Origin: Nothopassalora personata
Lineage: Eukaryota; Ascomycota; Dothideomycetes; Mycosphaerellales; Mycosphaerellaceae
Length of the DNA stretch: 64,000 bases
Assembly: GCA_033816765.1 (NCBI GenBank)
Contig: CM066295.1
Coordinates: forward strand, 2,666,001-2,730,000
Reading direction: 5' to 3'
Shown here: positions 12,093 through 22,725 of the stretch, piece by piece
Numbering within the stretch: the first letter of the stretch is position 1
Layout: every line of letters begins with the position of its first letter
Translations under genes and position numbers: made by a program
Notes under the pieces: generated by a model
The model's database searches: none
What the model saw: only the letters and a program-made list of their open reading frames with translations
Told to the model about the DNA's origin: nothing

Positions 12093-12370
12093 ATGGGCAG
12101 CCCCCATTTTTGACTGCGGGCAGCCCCTAATCTAGCGAATCGATCAAATCCTATTGAATGGTGAATACCTGCACCCAGCCCTCCGCTGCACTTGGGTCCT
12201 CCCACGAGATCCTCCCTCCGTCCGAAGGGCCCTCCCGGCTACCGGAAACATAGATGCTATTAGCCCTTGCCGGGCGGGCAAGCGCATTTTGGAGTGCTAG
12301 AGGGCTAATGAAAGTTTGAGTAATGACTAAGATTGTGGGCTGCCCCGAGTCGAAAATGGTGGCTGCCCAT
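12093..12370. mobile_element. MITE-like element with long terminal inverted repeats
   Basis: Two arms of about 40 bases are inverted copies of each other: left 12093-12132 begins ATGGGCAGCC, and right 12331-12370 ends GGCTGCCCAT. About 35 of the 40 aligned positions match. Each arm contains GGGCAGCC twice, so the repeat is itself internally repeated. The 278-base element has no ORF long enough for a transposase, as expected of a non-autonomous DNA element. No clear target-site duplication is visible, so the exact ends are uncertain. Confidence 0.6.
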
Positions 12371-13224
12371 CACACATAGCCTGTCCGACCTTACCCGGCT
12401 CAATCAACCGCAGCGCACTGGGGTCATCCTAGCATATCCGTGCGCATCCGAATATCTCGGATGGCACTTCTCTACAATTTCGCTGTCCAAGTGTCACCAC
12501 TTCAAGATATGGACTTGCGTGTGGCCTTCATCACGAATCCAGCCGTGTCGCTTGAAAATTTGCTTACAAGCACCAACGAGGCCCAACCAAGAAGTCTTGC
12601 GGAGCTTCCAATCATGCATGCCGTGCACGCCGAAACCTTGTCACGTCGGGCGCAAACTCTCTTCTCACGATCACGGCACTTCTTGCCACCCTGCTCAAAC
12701 TTCAACGTCCGTGGTCCGATGTTCGAACAACCTCACTCCGACCGACCCCCCCGAAGATTCGGCACAGCGGTTGGCACTCCTCTTCCACGGTCGTCCCTTG
12801 CGCTTTCAATGTCCCAATCGAAGGCATCACTTCATTGCCGACCCGGATGCCTCGACCATTAGCACCCGACAGTCGGACATGCCCTGCGCGTCCAGTCTTG
12901 CGCGTCTAATCTAGCGCTTGGTCTCATTCTGCCGATGGGAGATTCAATGGCTATCGGCAGTGGAATCCCAAGGGCGCGGTAAGCGCAACGAGCTCTTCAA
13001 ATCTACTGGACGGCCACGTGTCAACCTCACTTCCTCAGTAACATTTACGAAGCAAGAGGTATGCGGGAATAGCCATGCTACTCTACAGATGCTATGATCC
13101 ATACCTCGAAAGGCTGCGAAACAGCATTCAATGCGGACTCGGACCGATGTGGTGCCGTGCTATGCTGGCGCTTCCACCGACTATAACCCTAGGCATAGTT
13201 CATGCATTCCCTGTACATACGATC
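12371..13224. other. Gene-poor stretch after the MITE-like element
   Basis: Overlapping plus-strand ORFs (12333-12914, 12440-12862) have no motif, no splice structure and repetitive CCGA/TCGG composition. They are treated as chance ORFs. Nothing else is recognisable. Confidence 0.4.
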
Positions 13225-13440
13225 TACCTTTTTAGTCAAATTCGGAGGTGTTGTTCCCTCTATATCGGAAACTTTCTTAAATAGACGCGTCTATCTACGT
13301 AGAGGACGTAGCATAACTAATTTGCAGAGGAAGCGACGTAGGCGCTTTATAAACAAGAGAGGCTATACGAGGTAGAACACGCTTGGAAGTAGATAAATCC
13401 TTCTCCATCAGGAAAAGACAGATGACAAGGAATGTATAGC
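13225..13440 (-). repeat. Dispersed SINE-like repeat, copy A (mutated)
   Basis: About 200 bases align with 37391-37590. The 18-mer ggacgtagcataactaat (13304-13321) is identical in copy B, and the order of blocks is the same (tcgg.ggtgt, ttccctcta.at, acgcgt, cgacgta, acgaggta.acacgctt, aaga). In the block after cgacgta, copy A has T or A where copy B has C or G (ccacac versus ctatac; tttgcaagcaaggg versus tttataaacaagag), the direction expected of repeat-induced point mutation. The minus strand is given because copy B's tRNA-like head points that way. Confidence 0.6.
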
Positions 13441-15222
13441 CTATACCTAAAAGGATGTACTCACTATGTGGACCTTCATCAGCCGCCCTAGGCTCAAGTC
13501 GGCATTTCTCTCAAATTCTTGCCTTGCCATACCACTAAGGGCATTGGCCTACGGATTGCTGCCTCCGGAGTTCCGCAACCACTTCCGTACCACATATAAT
13601 TTGCTACCTAATCATACAATGAACTACCAGATCCAACGTGGAGATCTCGAAGGCGCTACCGAGAGCGTGTCCAGCTCTATTGGCCCTATTGGCCACATGC
13701 CGTGTGACATGACGTCCCCACACCGGATCGCCCTCCGCATGTGGTGTAACCGCACTATGGCGATTCTGGCTAAATTATCCCCGGATTTGGTCTAACGGCC
13801 TAACTAGTCAGGAACCGGTCAGTGCGCACGTCTAGTGATATCGGCAGTCAACTACAAGCCTCTTCGACCCCAATGCGAGCGTTGGCTTTGAGGCCCTCGA
13901 TATCGTTGAAGCCTGTGCCGAGCCGGTTCCGCTTGAGCTTGCTGTGGCGAAGAACGCTGGTTAGAAGGTGAGAGCAGCTCGACGGATTTTACATCCTCGC
14001 ATAGCGGTTTCTTGGTCCAGTCGCAAGTGTGTTTCACGGCTTCAAGTGGCAAGCGCTATGTCTTGTGTCGCCGAGAAGGGGCGTTTAGTACCGGTACGTA
14101 TGTTTCAGGAGAGTGGCTAATGCTCAGGGACAATGGCATTTCCCGACGACATGTCATGCAGTTGCTCTATGGATTCTATTACGTATGCTGGCGCCAGCTC
14201 CGGTAGTAACATGATATTGCATCTCACAAGCGACCCCTCCGATGTAGAAGATGCACCGAGTATTCCGACATTCTCCGACCCAGACTCGGGCTTCAAGTCA
14301 TTCATTGCTGTTGCCCTGTTCGGCCCGTGGCAGTGCGAGGGTCACTTGCGACATTGGAGTCTACAATTTTGCTCGTCAGAAGCGCGCAAGCGACGTCCCC
14401 GGACCCTGGAGCAAGCTGAGCCGCGTGGGCGACAAAAGTATGGAGCTCTAGGTTTGTGATCTCAAGCTTGTCTGGGCCACGTTTGCCAGGGCTCGATACG
14501 GGCGTAGCAGTGTTGCTATGCCAAGCGTGTAATTTACCTTATGGCGATCACCCGCGTTATATCCTGTATCGATCATCGCGCCATCCAAAATCGCGTTCTC
14601 GCATCAGTCGTTGATATAGCCGTCTTGAAGCCTCGTCGAGGTGTTGTTAATATCTATCTCTTACCTGGTACCGCTCTAGAGACCTTATTGTCGTTGATTC
14701 GCAATCAAAGGAGGCTTTCGACCCGAGAGTGGTATTATATAGGAGGATATCGACGTAGAGACGGGCACTACAGCGTAGCCGGAGCCGTAGACCCATTTAC
14801 GAAATCTTACGGACGTAAAGGTAGCATTCCCATGCCCTATTTCGAGCATAGGCTATGCATACCTTCGGGTCCTTACTAGAGAAATACGAGGTATGCGGAT
14901 AACGATGATCGCACACGTAATGCGAGTGGATATCGATGGCCGCGGTAGTCGCATCATCGCGCCCTCGAGCCCCGATGCCTGCATTCGCCATGAATGCTTG
15001 AGCTTGTACATCTGCATGCAGCAGTCGCTTGCGGCTACAGGTCGGAATGTCGGTGCCTATAAGCTGCGTCTGATGCTATGGTCTGGCCGCCACTAAGTGA
15101 ACCGACTCAAGGGTGTAGGTAAGTCGTTCGTCGTATCGGGTGCACAGCTGTTTTCCATAACGGAGTGTGGATATAGGTCAGGGCTTTGCTAAAACACATT
15201 CTTACCGCCTGACGACTGTAGC
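13441..15222. other. Relic-rich, gene-free stretch
   Basis: No intact gene. Short protein-like fragments occur: minus-strand 13.85-13.97 kb reads RHSKLKRNRLGTGFNDIEG, and minus-strand 14797-14991 contains AAIDIHSHYV, an amidohydrolase-like metal motif seen out of context. TA-rich words (gtagac, tatata, cgtag) are common at 14.5-15.0 kb. The stretch reads as decayed coding or transposon DNA whose source cannot be named. Confidence 0.4.
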
Positions 15223-16557
15223 TAGATCTTGATAGCAGTGGTCTTGAGCTCCTTCTCAAGACTCTTGCCAAAGTCAGCATTGAAGCCATGGTCGGCGAGA
15301 TGCCCGGATTCTCCCATCTTCATGCTCAAGATCGCGATTCTTGTCGGTCACGAGCGTCTCCGAAATAATCCCACCAACAGCAGCCAACACAACGCCAATT
15401 AGGAACGCGGCTTGGACACGCTTGGGATCATCGTCAAACGAGTCCTGGATAGGAGTCAAGGCCTGCGTCCCGATGGCAGCGCCAGCTTTACCTACTCCAG
15501 CCGCGAGACCGAAGAAGTGTCCCCTGATCGGCGTTGGAAAGCTTTCAGCGCCGCAGAGGAACGTTACGGCATCAGGCCCCATCTCACAAAGGCCTGGAAA
15601 AGTCCGTATATCACGATGCAGAGTGGCAAGACACTTTGAATTAGCCCCAATGCACCTCCGATGATGAAGTCCAGAACTTCCCAGCGTGCGAATTCCAAGG
15701 TCATCGTCTGCTTTTTTCCGATCCAGTTCATCAGAAACCCACCAGCGTTGCAGCCGGGCAGGTAGAAGCAGGTGAATGCAGTACCCAGACCGTCATTCTG
15801 CACCAGCGAGTCGTTCGGTTTCAGTTGACTGATAATCGTCGAGGAGAACAATCCGAATGGGTGAGTGACGAAGTCATCAAAGAACCAAGCCAGACTCGTC
15901 CCAAACATTGGCTCTCAGTACCTCCTAATGATCAATACCTACGGCATATTCTTCTCAATAGCGTGCTTCCGGTACTACGTACTCTCAATCATCCTGACCC
16001 GGAAGAAGGGAAAGCACAACGTGCAGGATGAGCCCCATCCGGAAGCAGATCCGCCAGAGTCCCATGGTCGCTCGATTATTGTAAGCCGCGCGCACGATGA
16101 GAGCGACACGGCCTGTAGCCACGAGCCAAGAATCGATCGCGAAATCGGTCGAGACTTCCTCGCCGACGAAGTCTCGAGAGACTCATTGAAGTTTTCCTCA
16201 CTGCCTGTAGCGCAGACGGGGATACTATCCATCCTCATCAGCACGCACCCCCACGACCCCTCCTTGAGTCCTGAAAGACATGACCTCGCCCCGAGCTCCA
16301 AAGCCCACAACGCCTCTCGCAATAAACATCGTCCAGAAGATTCCCCGTTGCGTCGTTCCGTGGACGACAGCTGCAAAATACCACATCATTTCTCCCTGCT
16401 CACTTCTTTGATCCTCTGGCTGAAGGTTTTTGGGGCACTCAGGGGCAGGCACGCATCCCATCAGAAATAACGTGTTAGCAAACATAATCCCCGTCCTTCG
16501 CCCGATCTTATCAATCGCACTGTCGGAGAAGAGCCGTTCCGAAGATTTCGCCGGTTG
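15223..16557 (-). pseudogene. Broken MFS transporter (phosphate / glycerophosphoinositol permease-like)
   Basis: Conserved MFS pieces occur in the right order on the minus strand but in different frames. From the N-terminal side: GEIFGTAL, DKIGRRTGIMFANTLFL, FIARGVVGFGARGE, FGTSLAWFFDDFVTHPFGLF, WIGKKQTMTLEFARWE, GAESFPTPIRGHFFG (the sugar/phosphate-permease 'FPT..RG' loop), and a C-terminal LADHGFNADFGKSLEKELK ending at TAG 15223-15225. Frame changes occur near 16530, 15583 and 15300, and a TGA at 15915-15917 interrupts the reading just before the FGTSLAWFF segment. The Git1/Pho84 group is the closest recognisable family. A Ser-rich minus-strand ORF (16972-16640) may be its former first exon. 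Confidence 0.75.
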
Positions 16558-17497
16558 AATATGAGTTTGTGAGTTGGGTGCTGATGGCGGGGGGACATGG
16601 TGCTAGGTTAGGGGGCTTTGAGGAGGAGTTTCATCTAGGTGGTGATAGCAGAGGAAAGCAAGGAAGGGGAGGGAGAGACGGAGATAGAACGTACCTATCC
16701 GATAATTTGAGCATTGTCGCATCGCTGAAGGGGCGAGGCCTGCTAGTAGGGTTTTGAGGATGGGAGAGGGTCTTCGTGAGTTTTACGAGGACTGCGCCAT
16801 CTTGGAGTTTGGGGACATAGTTGTCCGAGGTAGAGGTTGAGGAGGAGGAGGAGGAGGAGAAGGTGGACTTTGTGGTGATTTGGTCCGGAAGGGACCTGAT
16901 GTTTTCGCTCGAAGAGATTTTATGGTGCATGCTACAGGTGTCACGGAGAACTTTTCTCCTCGTTTGGACCACTGGGACCTGATTCAGAGCGCTGACAAAG
17001 GTTCCATAGCGGTTTTATATATGTTGCAATCCACCGCAATCCTGCACTAAGCTCTACGGCGTCAACAATTACTTGACACTCTATCCTGATCCGGCAAGCC
17101 AATCGTAACACAACGGGGGTTTGTGTTCAATATGCGAGACTCCATCGTACGTCCACGGCAGGATGCCCTCTACCCTCGAACAGAAAGCAACAACGCCATG
17201 CAACGTCTTCCAAAGTTTCAGGTCCCGGGACGAAACGCGGCTGCGATAAGGGAGAACCCTGCATGAACTCCAATGTGGAGTCGTCCAGCACGTGGGTTGC
17301 TTCAAAGCCTTCATTCACCCGCGCTGCCTTTACCTTTCGATTGCAACCCTGACCGGCGCGCCGGCGGCATTGTCATTCCAGCAAGGCCGTGAGATAGCGA
17401 TGAAACACAACAGATCAGACAAAAGGTCAATTGGTAATCGTACAGGCAGCCCTATGTACATTTCCCCCCCGCCCCCCCCCCCCCCCCCTCTCCTCTC
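16558..17497. other. Gap between the MFS relic and the FAD oxidoreductase
   Basis: Contains a GGA tract (about 16838-16860), the possible first exon of the MFS relic, and a C7-G-C17 homopolymer at 17464-17488 immediately after the FAD gene. No other gene is seen. Confidence 0.45.
17464..17488 (+). repeat. Poly-C tract (C7 G C17)
   Basis: A homopolymer of seven Cs, one G and seventeen Cs lies about 10 bases beyond the stop codon of the FAD oxidoreductase. Its exact length in the assembly should be treated with caution. Confidence 0.9.
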
Positions 17498-19050
17498 CTA
17501 ACGCTGCGCCAACGTCTTACTCTGCGGTGGCTGCCCCAAATTCTTCGCAATACTCGCCCCCGCCAGTCGTCCAAAAGTCATGCTGCGCAAGCAACTCGTC
17601 GCCGGTGGGTACTCGTTGTAGAACAGCCCGGTCATCTCACCCGCCGCCCAAAGACCTGGAATCGGCACATCGTTGGTCGACAGAACTCTCGCTTCCAGAT
17701 CCGTCTTCACGCCACCGTACGTGAATGTGAGGTTGGGAGTCATAGGATACCCATAAAACGGCGCTTTCTCAATCTTGGCGGCCCAATTCGTCTTATTCGG
17801 CTTGAGGCCTGTGGTAGCCTTCCCATCCAACTTCATCAGGTCGAAGGGCTTGTCGTTGACGGCGGCGTTGTACTCGTCGACGGTCTTTTTGAGATTTTGG
17901 GGGTCGAGACCGAGCTTTTCTGCTAATTCTTCGATGGTGTTGGCTTTTTCGGGCGGCACCTCAGTGGTGTCGTAGACCCAGGAGCCCTTGAAGCGTTGCA
18001 TGATGGGATCGTCGGTGACGAAGTAGCAGGACATGTTTTGGTCCTTCCAGCACTCGAGGGCGATCATTTCAAAGGTTGCGAAGAGGTGGCGTTGACCTTC
18101 GTCGTAGAAGCGTTGGCAGTCGCGGTTTACGACGATGCCGTAGTTGTGGCCTGGGGAGGTTGTCAGTAAATGTGGATGTGTAGTGGTGGTTCGAATTACC
18201 CCAGATCACTGCGTCGGGCTTCTTGGCTCGGGTATCCACTAGCTCGCAGTGCATGCCGTCAAAGGACCCGGCAGTGCCAGCGCCGACTTCCAATGCCATG
18301 CGAAGACCTGCGCCGCGGTTGTACTTCAAGCCGGGAGCGATGAGTGGCAGCTTGTGGGAGTCTCTTCCGACATATCTTGTGAGCATCTCTTGGTTGCCCT
18401 CAAAGCCGCCACAAGCCAGAACAACATTGGGTGCGAGTAGGTCATGTAGCAGTCCATCGCTCTTCCTGGCCTTGAGACCACGAATTGCACCCGCATCGTC
18501 TGTCAGGAGTCGAACGGCCTCGGTCTCGTAGTGGATGTCAACATTCTCGTACTTCCTAATGTGGTCAAACATATTGTTGATGATGGCATTGCCTCCTCCA
18601 TCTGGGAAGACGAAGTGCTGATCTGTGTCGAATTCGAGGAGGACATTGGGTTCGTCGTGGTGGACGAACTTGACACCATGCTCTTCCAGCCAGCGAGCAC
18701 TGACTGGTGCTTCCTGGCGGAGCTTTTCGCAGTAGTCCTCGTCGGCTACACCGTTGCTGACTCTCCTCATTTCCTTGACCCAATCCTTATCTGGGCAGGC
18801 AGCATTAGTCTTCGCGTAGCAAAATGAGCTTGTGGTCCTGCATACCAAAGTCAAGGTTCTTATCAAGCCGCAAGTAGGCCATGGTCCATTTCGATGCACC
18901 ACTACGTTCGCCCTCCTTGCCAACTTCAACGAGAGCCACGCGGCCGCTCTTATTCTCGGCCTTGCATGTCTCCAGGAAGCTCAATGTGGCCAACGTTCCA
19001 GCAAATCCGGTACCGACCACAACCAGGTCGTATCCAATGAAAGACGCCAT
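17498..19050 (-). CDS. FAD-dependent oxidoreductase, fumarate reductase / tricarballylate dehydrogenase-like (FAD_binding_2)
   Basis: Three minus-strand exons (19050-18846, 18790-18200, 18150-17498) give 482 residues. The N-terminus is an FAD-binding Rossmann fold, YDLVVVGTGFAG, with the GxGxxG motif at about residues 13-18 and an acidic beta2 end (VALVEVGKEGE). The catalytic/capping part contains ARWLEEHGVKF, the FPDGGGNAI block and VVLACGGFEGN. The C-terminal FAD motif is PIPGLWAAGEMTGLFYNEYPP. Intron 1 removes an in-frame stop and has a good branch site (gactaat). The family includes fumarate reductases, 3-ketosteroid dehydrogenases and TcuA-like tricarballylate dehydrogenases; the substrate here is not known. 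It lies next to the MFS relic, so a former transport/oxidation pair is possible. Confidence 0.85.
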
Positions 19051-20114
19051 GGTGTCAGGGCTGTCAGTCTCGTTAGTTGCTGACCAAGTGAAGAAGTTCT
19101 GAAAGTAGTTGTCGATTCCACTCCGTCTCCTAGGTCTCATTTATGCAAGTCCTATACAAGGAGTGAGCTTCAGGCTGTGCTGCTGCAAGACAAGCGGGGT
19201 TTGCAGAGGCGTTGCTACTCCTCGTGCTTATTCCCGATGGCAAACCCCTCTCTGGCTGGTTTGTTGTCTCGAGTAGCCAGCTGGAGATCTGTGAGGAGTC
19301 GCTCCGAGCTGCTGAAGACAGCTAAGCCCTGTCGTGTACTCGCCATGCTTTACGAGAGTTGCGGCTCGATCGAGCAGTCTGCGGGGAGAATGCACGATCT
19401 GGCTTCCTCTTCTCCGACAACCTGGTAAGAAAGCTGAGACGCTGAGGTAGCAGCCTAGCAACATGGCGAGCGCAATGCACGGGAATAAGAAGGAAATTCT
19501 GTCAGTTAACACTTGCCATCGGTGTGTGTGGTTGGTCCAGTGGAGACCGGCCGAGGACTAATCGCCATGGCGATGGGTTCAGGTCAGCTGATCATGACAT
19601 ACCGCGCTCAACTGCTCGTACAATGCGAGTCTGATCAAAGGGCGAGCCCATGATTTCCGTCATGTCTATAAGGGGACATGACAGAGAAGAGGAGGAAACG
19701 AGTTGAAGGGAAGTGGCAGATGTTTGGCGAGCTATTCTGTCCGCGTTTCACGCTAGAGCCAAAATAGCTCCAAAGATGTTCTAACCAATATTGAACTCGG
19801 TCTAACAAAAACAACCATCCTCGGCACGTTTGTGTACATATCAGTGAAAGAGCAGAGCACTGGCGCTTCGTTTCCATCGTTTCCACTCGTATCAGCATCC
19901 TTCAACCCAGCACTTCCCTGCAACCGAAACCACCACGCCACCTCCAGCAATCGAGAAACGGGAGTCGAACATCGCGCGAGCGGCTCCCAAAGGCGACTGG
20001 CACATTACGGACCGGGGAGGACGACACAGATCCAGACACATGAGCAGTGCGTGAGGTTGCGAGAATCAAGAGGACGCCGCCGGACGCTTCGCGCCTTCCG
20101 GCGCACCACACAAG
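19051..20114. other. Divergent intergenic region, FAD oxidoreductase / PP4
   Basis: About 1.06 kb between two genes transcribed away from each other. No ORF in it has a motif. It must hold both promoters; no distinct element is recognisable. Confidence 0.5.
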
Positions 20115-21392
20115 ATGAGCGACTTGGACAAAGCAATAGCACAACTACGAGCATGTCGACCTATACCGGAGGCGCAAGTGCGGGAACTGTGCTACAAGGC
20201 GCGTGAGCTACTCATCGAGGAGGGCAATGTGGTCAGCGTCGATGCGCCCGTCACAATATGCGGTGACATCCACGGCCAGTTTCACGACCTCATGGAACTC
20301 TTCAGGGTGGGTGGCGATGTACCAGACACAAATTACCTCTTCATGGGCGACTTTGTGGACCGCGGCTTCTACAGTTTGGAGTCATTTCTCCTCCTTCTCT
20401 GCCTCAAAGTGCGGTACCCAGACCGCATCACACTCATACGAGGCAATCACGAATCACGACAGATCACGACCGTATACGGCTTTTACGACGAATGTCTACG
20501 AAAATATGGCAGCGCCAATGTGTGGAGGTATTGCTGCGAGGTCTTCGACTACCTAGCGCTGGGCGCGCTTGTCATGGGCGCTGCCACGGATCTTCAGCCC
20601 ACAGAGGCGGCATTCGCAGATCCCTCTCAGCAGCACAACGAAGCTGATGAGATTGAAATTGAGATCTTAAACTCGCAAGGCCAGATCATTAATCGCTTTC
20701 CTCGCGCGAGACCATCGACACAAGACGTCTCACAATTATCGAATCCACCTTCATCGCCCTCACAAACAAAAGACCAGACACCATCACGAAACGGGCCTCC
20801 TGGGACTGGCGCATCAGGTGCGAGTAGAGGGGGTGGCGGAAACGGCGGCGGCGCAGTGCTATGTGTTCATGGCGGTCTCAGTCCGCTCATAGACAGCATC
20901 GACAAGATTCGCCTGCTAGACCGAAAACAGGAAGTACCACACGAAGGCGCCATGTGCGATCTGCTCTGGTCAGACCCTGACGAGATTGACGGTTGGGGAC
21001 TATCGCCACGCGGAGCAGGCTTCCTCTTCGGCGCCGACATCGTCAAATGCTTCAACCACAAGAATGATCTCAGCTTGATTTGCCGCGCTCACCAGCTGGT
21101 CATGGAGGGCTTCAAGGAGATGTTTGACAGCACCATCGTGACAGTATGGTCGGCACCCAACTACTGCTACCGCTGTGGAAACGTGGCGGCTATACTTGAG
21201 CTGGGCGAAGATGGTTCCAATGCTGGATATGCACCTCGTGCGAACGGTGATGCCAACCGGTCGAATGGTGCGCTTTCAGGGCGTGTAGAGAACAAGATGG
21301 GTCCAGGAAGGAGGTATCGTGTCTTCGATGCGGCACCGCAGGACAGTCGAGGCATGCCGGCGAAGAAGCCGGTCGCTGATTACTTCCTGTAA
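20115..21392 (+). CDS. pph3: Serine/threonine protein phosphatase 4 catalytic subunit (PP4c / Pph3)
   Basis: A single exon encodes 425 residues. The PPP metallophosphatase motifs are intact: GDIHGQ (50-55), GDFVDRG (78-84), GNHE (110-113), then LCVHGG (about 249-254), RAHQLVMEG and [12 protein letters not shown]. The C-terminus is DYFL, the PP2A-group tail that is carboxymethylated. [19 protein letters not shown] and [14 protein letters not shown] identify PP4 rather than PP2A or Ppg1. Known PP4 roles are dephosphorylation of the DNA-damage checkpoint proteins Rad53 and gamma-H2A, with regulatory subunits Psy2/Psy4. Two insertions are unlike the usual 305-310 residue enzyme: about 90 low-complexity residues (155-246) between YLALGAL and VLCVHGG, and about 35 residues before the C-terminal block. 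Confidence 0.93.
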   Translation: MSDLDKAIAQLRACRPIPEAQVRELCYKARELLIEEGNVVSVDAPVTICGDIHGQFHDLMELFRVGGDVPDTNYLFMGDFVDRGFYSLESFLLLLCLKVRYPDRITLIRGNHESRQITTVYGFYDECLRKYGSANVWRYCCEVFDYLALGALVMGAATDLQPTEAAFADPSQQHNEADEIEIEILNSQGQIINRFPRARPSTQDVSQLSNPPSSPSQTKDQTPSRNGPPGTGASGASRGGGGNGGGAVLCVHGGLSPLIDSIDKIRLLDRKQEVPHEGAMCDLLWSDPDEIDGWGLSPRGAGFLFGADIVKCFNHKNDLSLICRAHQLVMEGFKEMFDSTIVTVWSAPNYCYRCGNVAAILELGEDGSNAGYAPRANGDANRSNGALSGRVENKMGPGRRYRVFDAAPQDSRGMPAKKPVADYFL

Positions 21393-22725
21393 CCTGGGAC
21401 GCCTTTTGGAGACTACGAACAGCAGCACGAGATACCCAGATGTACTATATCGTACAGTATGCACGAGTGGTGTAGACAGCTTCACGTCCTCACGTCACTA
21501 AGGTTTTCTGTCATGCTCTGACAGATTGTGCATGCGTTGTGTCCACGCGTTGTGAATGCGGTACTGCAGAGCGGGTGGACGGTGCATAGCCGTTGTGCGA
21601 TTCGCACGTTGGACGCGCGGCGGACGATTGTGGAAATTTGGTAGAAACTGCTTTCACCAGAGCTTGCAGTATGATCATGTCGTGAAATGCGATGTTGTTG
21701 ATGGAATCGTGGTGATTGAGTTCACAGGACAGACAGACCTGGCTACCGAGTTGGCGCGAAACACTTCCGGTCGCAAGATGTGACTCTTCCCATAGCCATA
21801 GTTCTACCTCGTCTTGCCAACATGCTGACGGTAAGTCGGTCCATCGGACGTCAGATCGCCGGCCGTCACAGCAAAAGGACGATCGCCTGCGTACAACGGC
21901 CGGTTCTTCCTCTCTCTCTCTCTCGTTCTGTAATTAGCACTCTTCCCTCTCAGCCTCCTCCTTTCCTTCTTTGCAACCCATGGCTACGCTGCAGCGCAGT
22001 GGTCCTTTATGCACAAATGTCTCAGCCGACAGCTCCACGACCTCAGGACAGCTGCAGCAGCAATCACAATAAGATCGTTGCCAGCTACCCAGGCTCACAC
22101 AACGTCGGAGCCATCGAGCCGACGAGGCCGCCAGTGGTGCAGCCAGTCGTTGGAGCCGTTAGGCTGACGTACCCAAAGGTGTATCGCCGCATCATGCGGC
22201 CTTAAAACCTTATAGCACGATGCATTGCGGTCATTGGTTTTGCGAGCGATTCTGGTATGCAGCTCACGTTGCTAACCCAGATGGCGGTGCATACTGCTCC
22301 TTATTTGCTCCTCCATGGTCGTCACGCTTCGACGGCTCCCCATACAGACTATCGGCGTTCAATATATACACTATGCAGCCACGCATGATGTTGAGGCTCA
22401 GTTGGCCAAAGCCGGATTCTACACGCCGTCGAAGAAGGAAGCCTCTGTTCGCTCGTTCTTCCACGTTGATTGTACTCCCTTCTCGGAGAACTTTGTACGA
22501 GACTGTCTCGAGCCGGCCGTTACTGGAATTGCCAATTCACGATCTTGAACGGTCGGGCTAACTTTAGCATCGGGCAGCGTAACGGCGAGGCAATTGCTTG
22601 ATTGCGAGGAGACGTCACTTGTGGAACATCACACGATCTTTGGCCAAATATTCTTACTCTAGCACCTATCTCTCTGGTTGTGCTTCTCCTCGCTGCTGCC
22701 AAGAGAGCAGCGACAACTCTCGAAG
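21393..22725. other. Intergenic, 1.3 kb
   Basis: Between PP4c and the DUF3112 gene, both on the plus strand. It contains a CT-rich tract near 21905-21922 and several short ORFs without motifs. No gene is supported. Confidence 0.5.

Noticed and set aside
12333..12914. 193-codon ORF next to the MITE-like element
   Set aside because: It begins inside the terminal repeat, has no motif, and is rivalled by a second overlapping frame of similar length.
14797..14991. Amidohydrolase-like fragment (AAIDIHSHYV)
   Set aside because: A single short motif without the rest of the fold; kept only as a possible relic.
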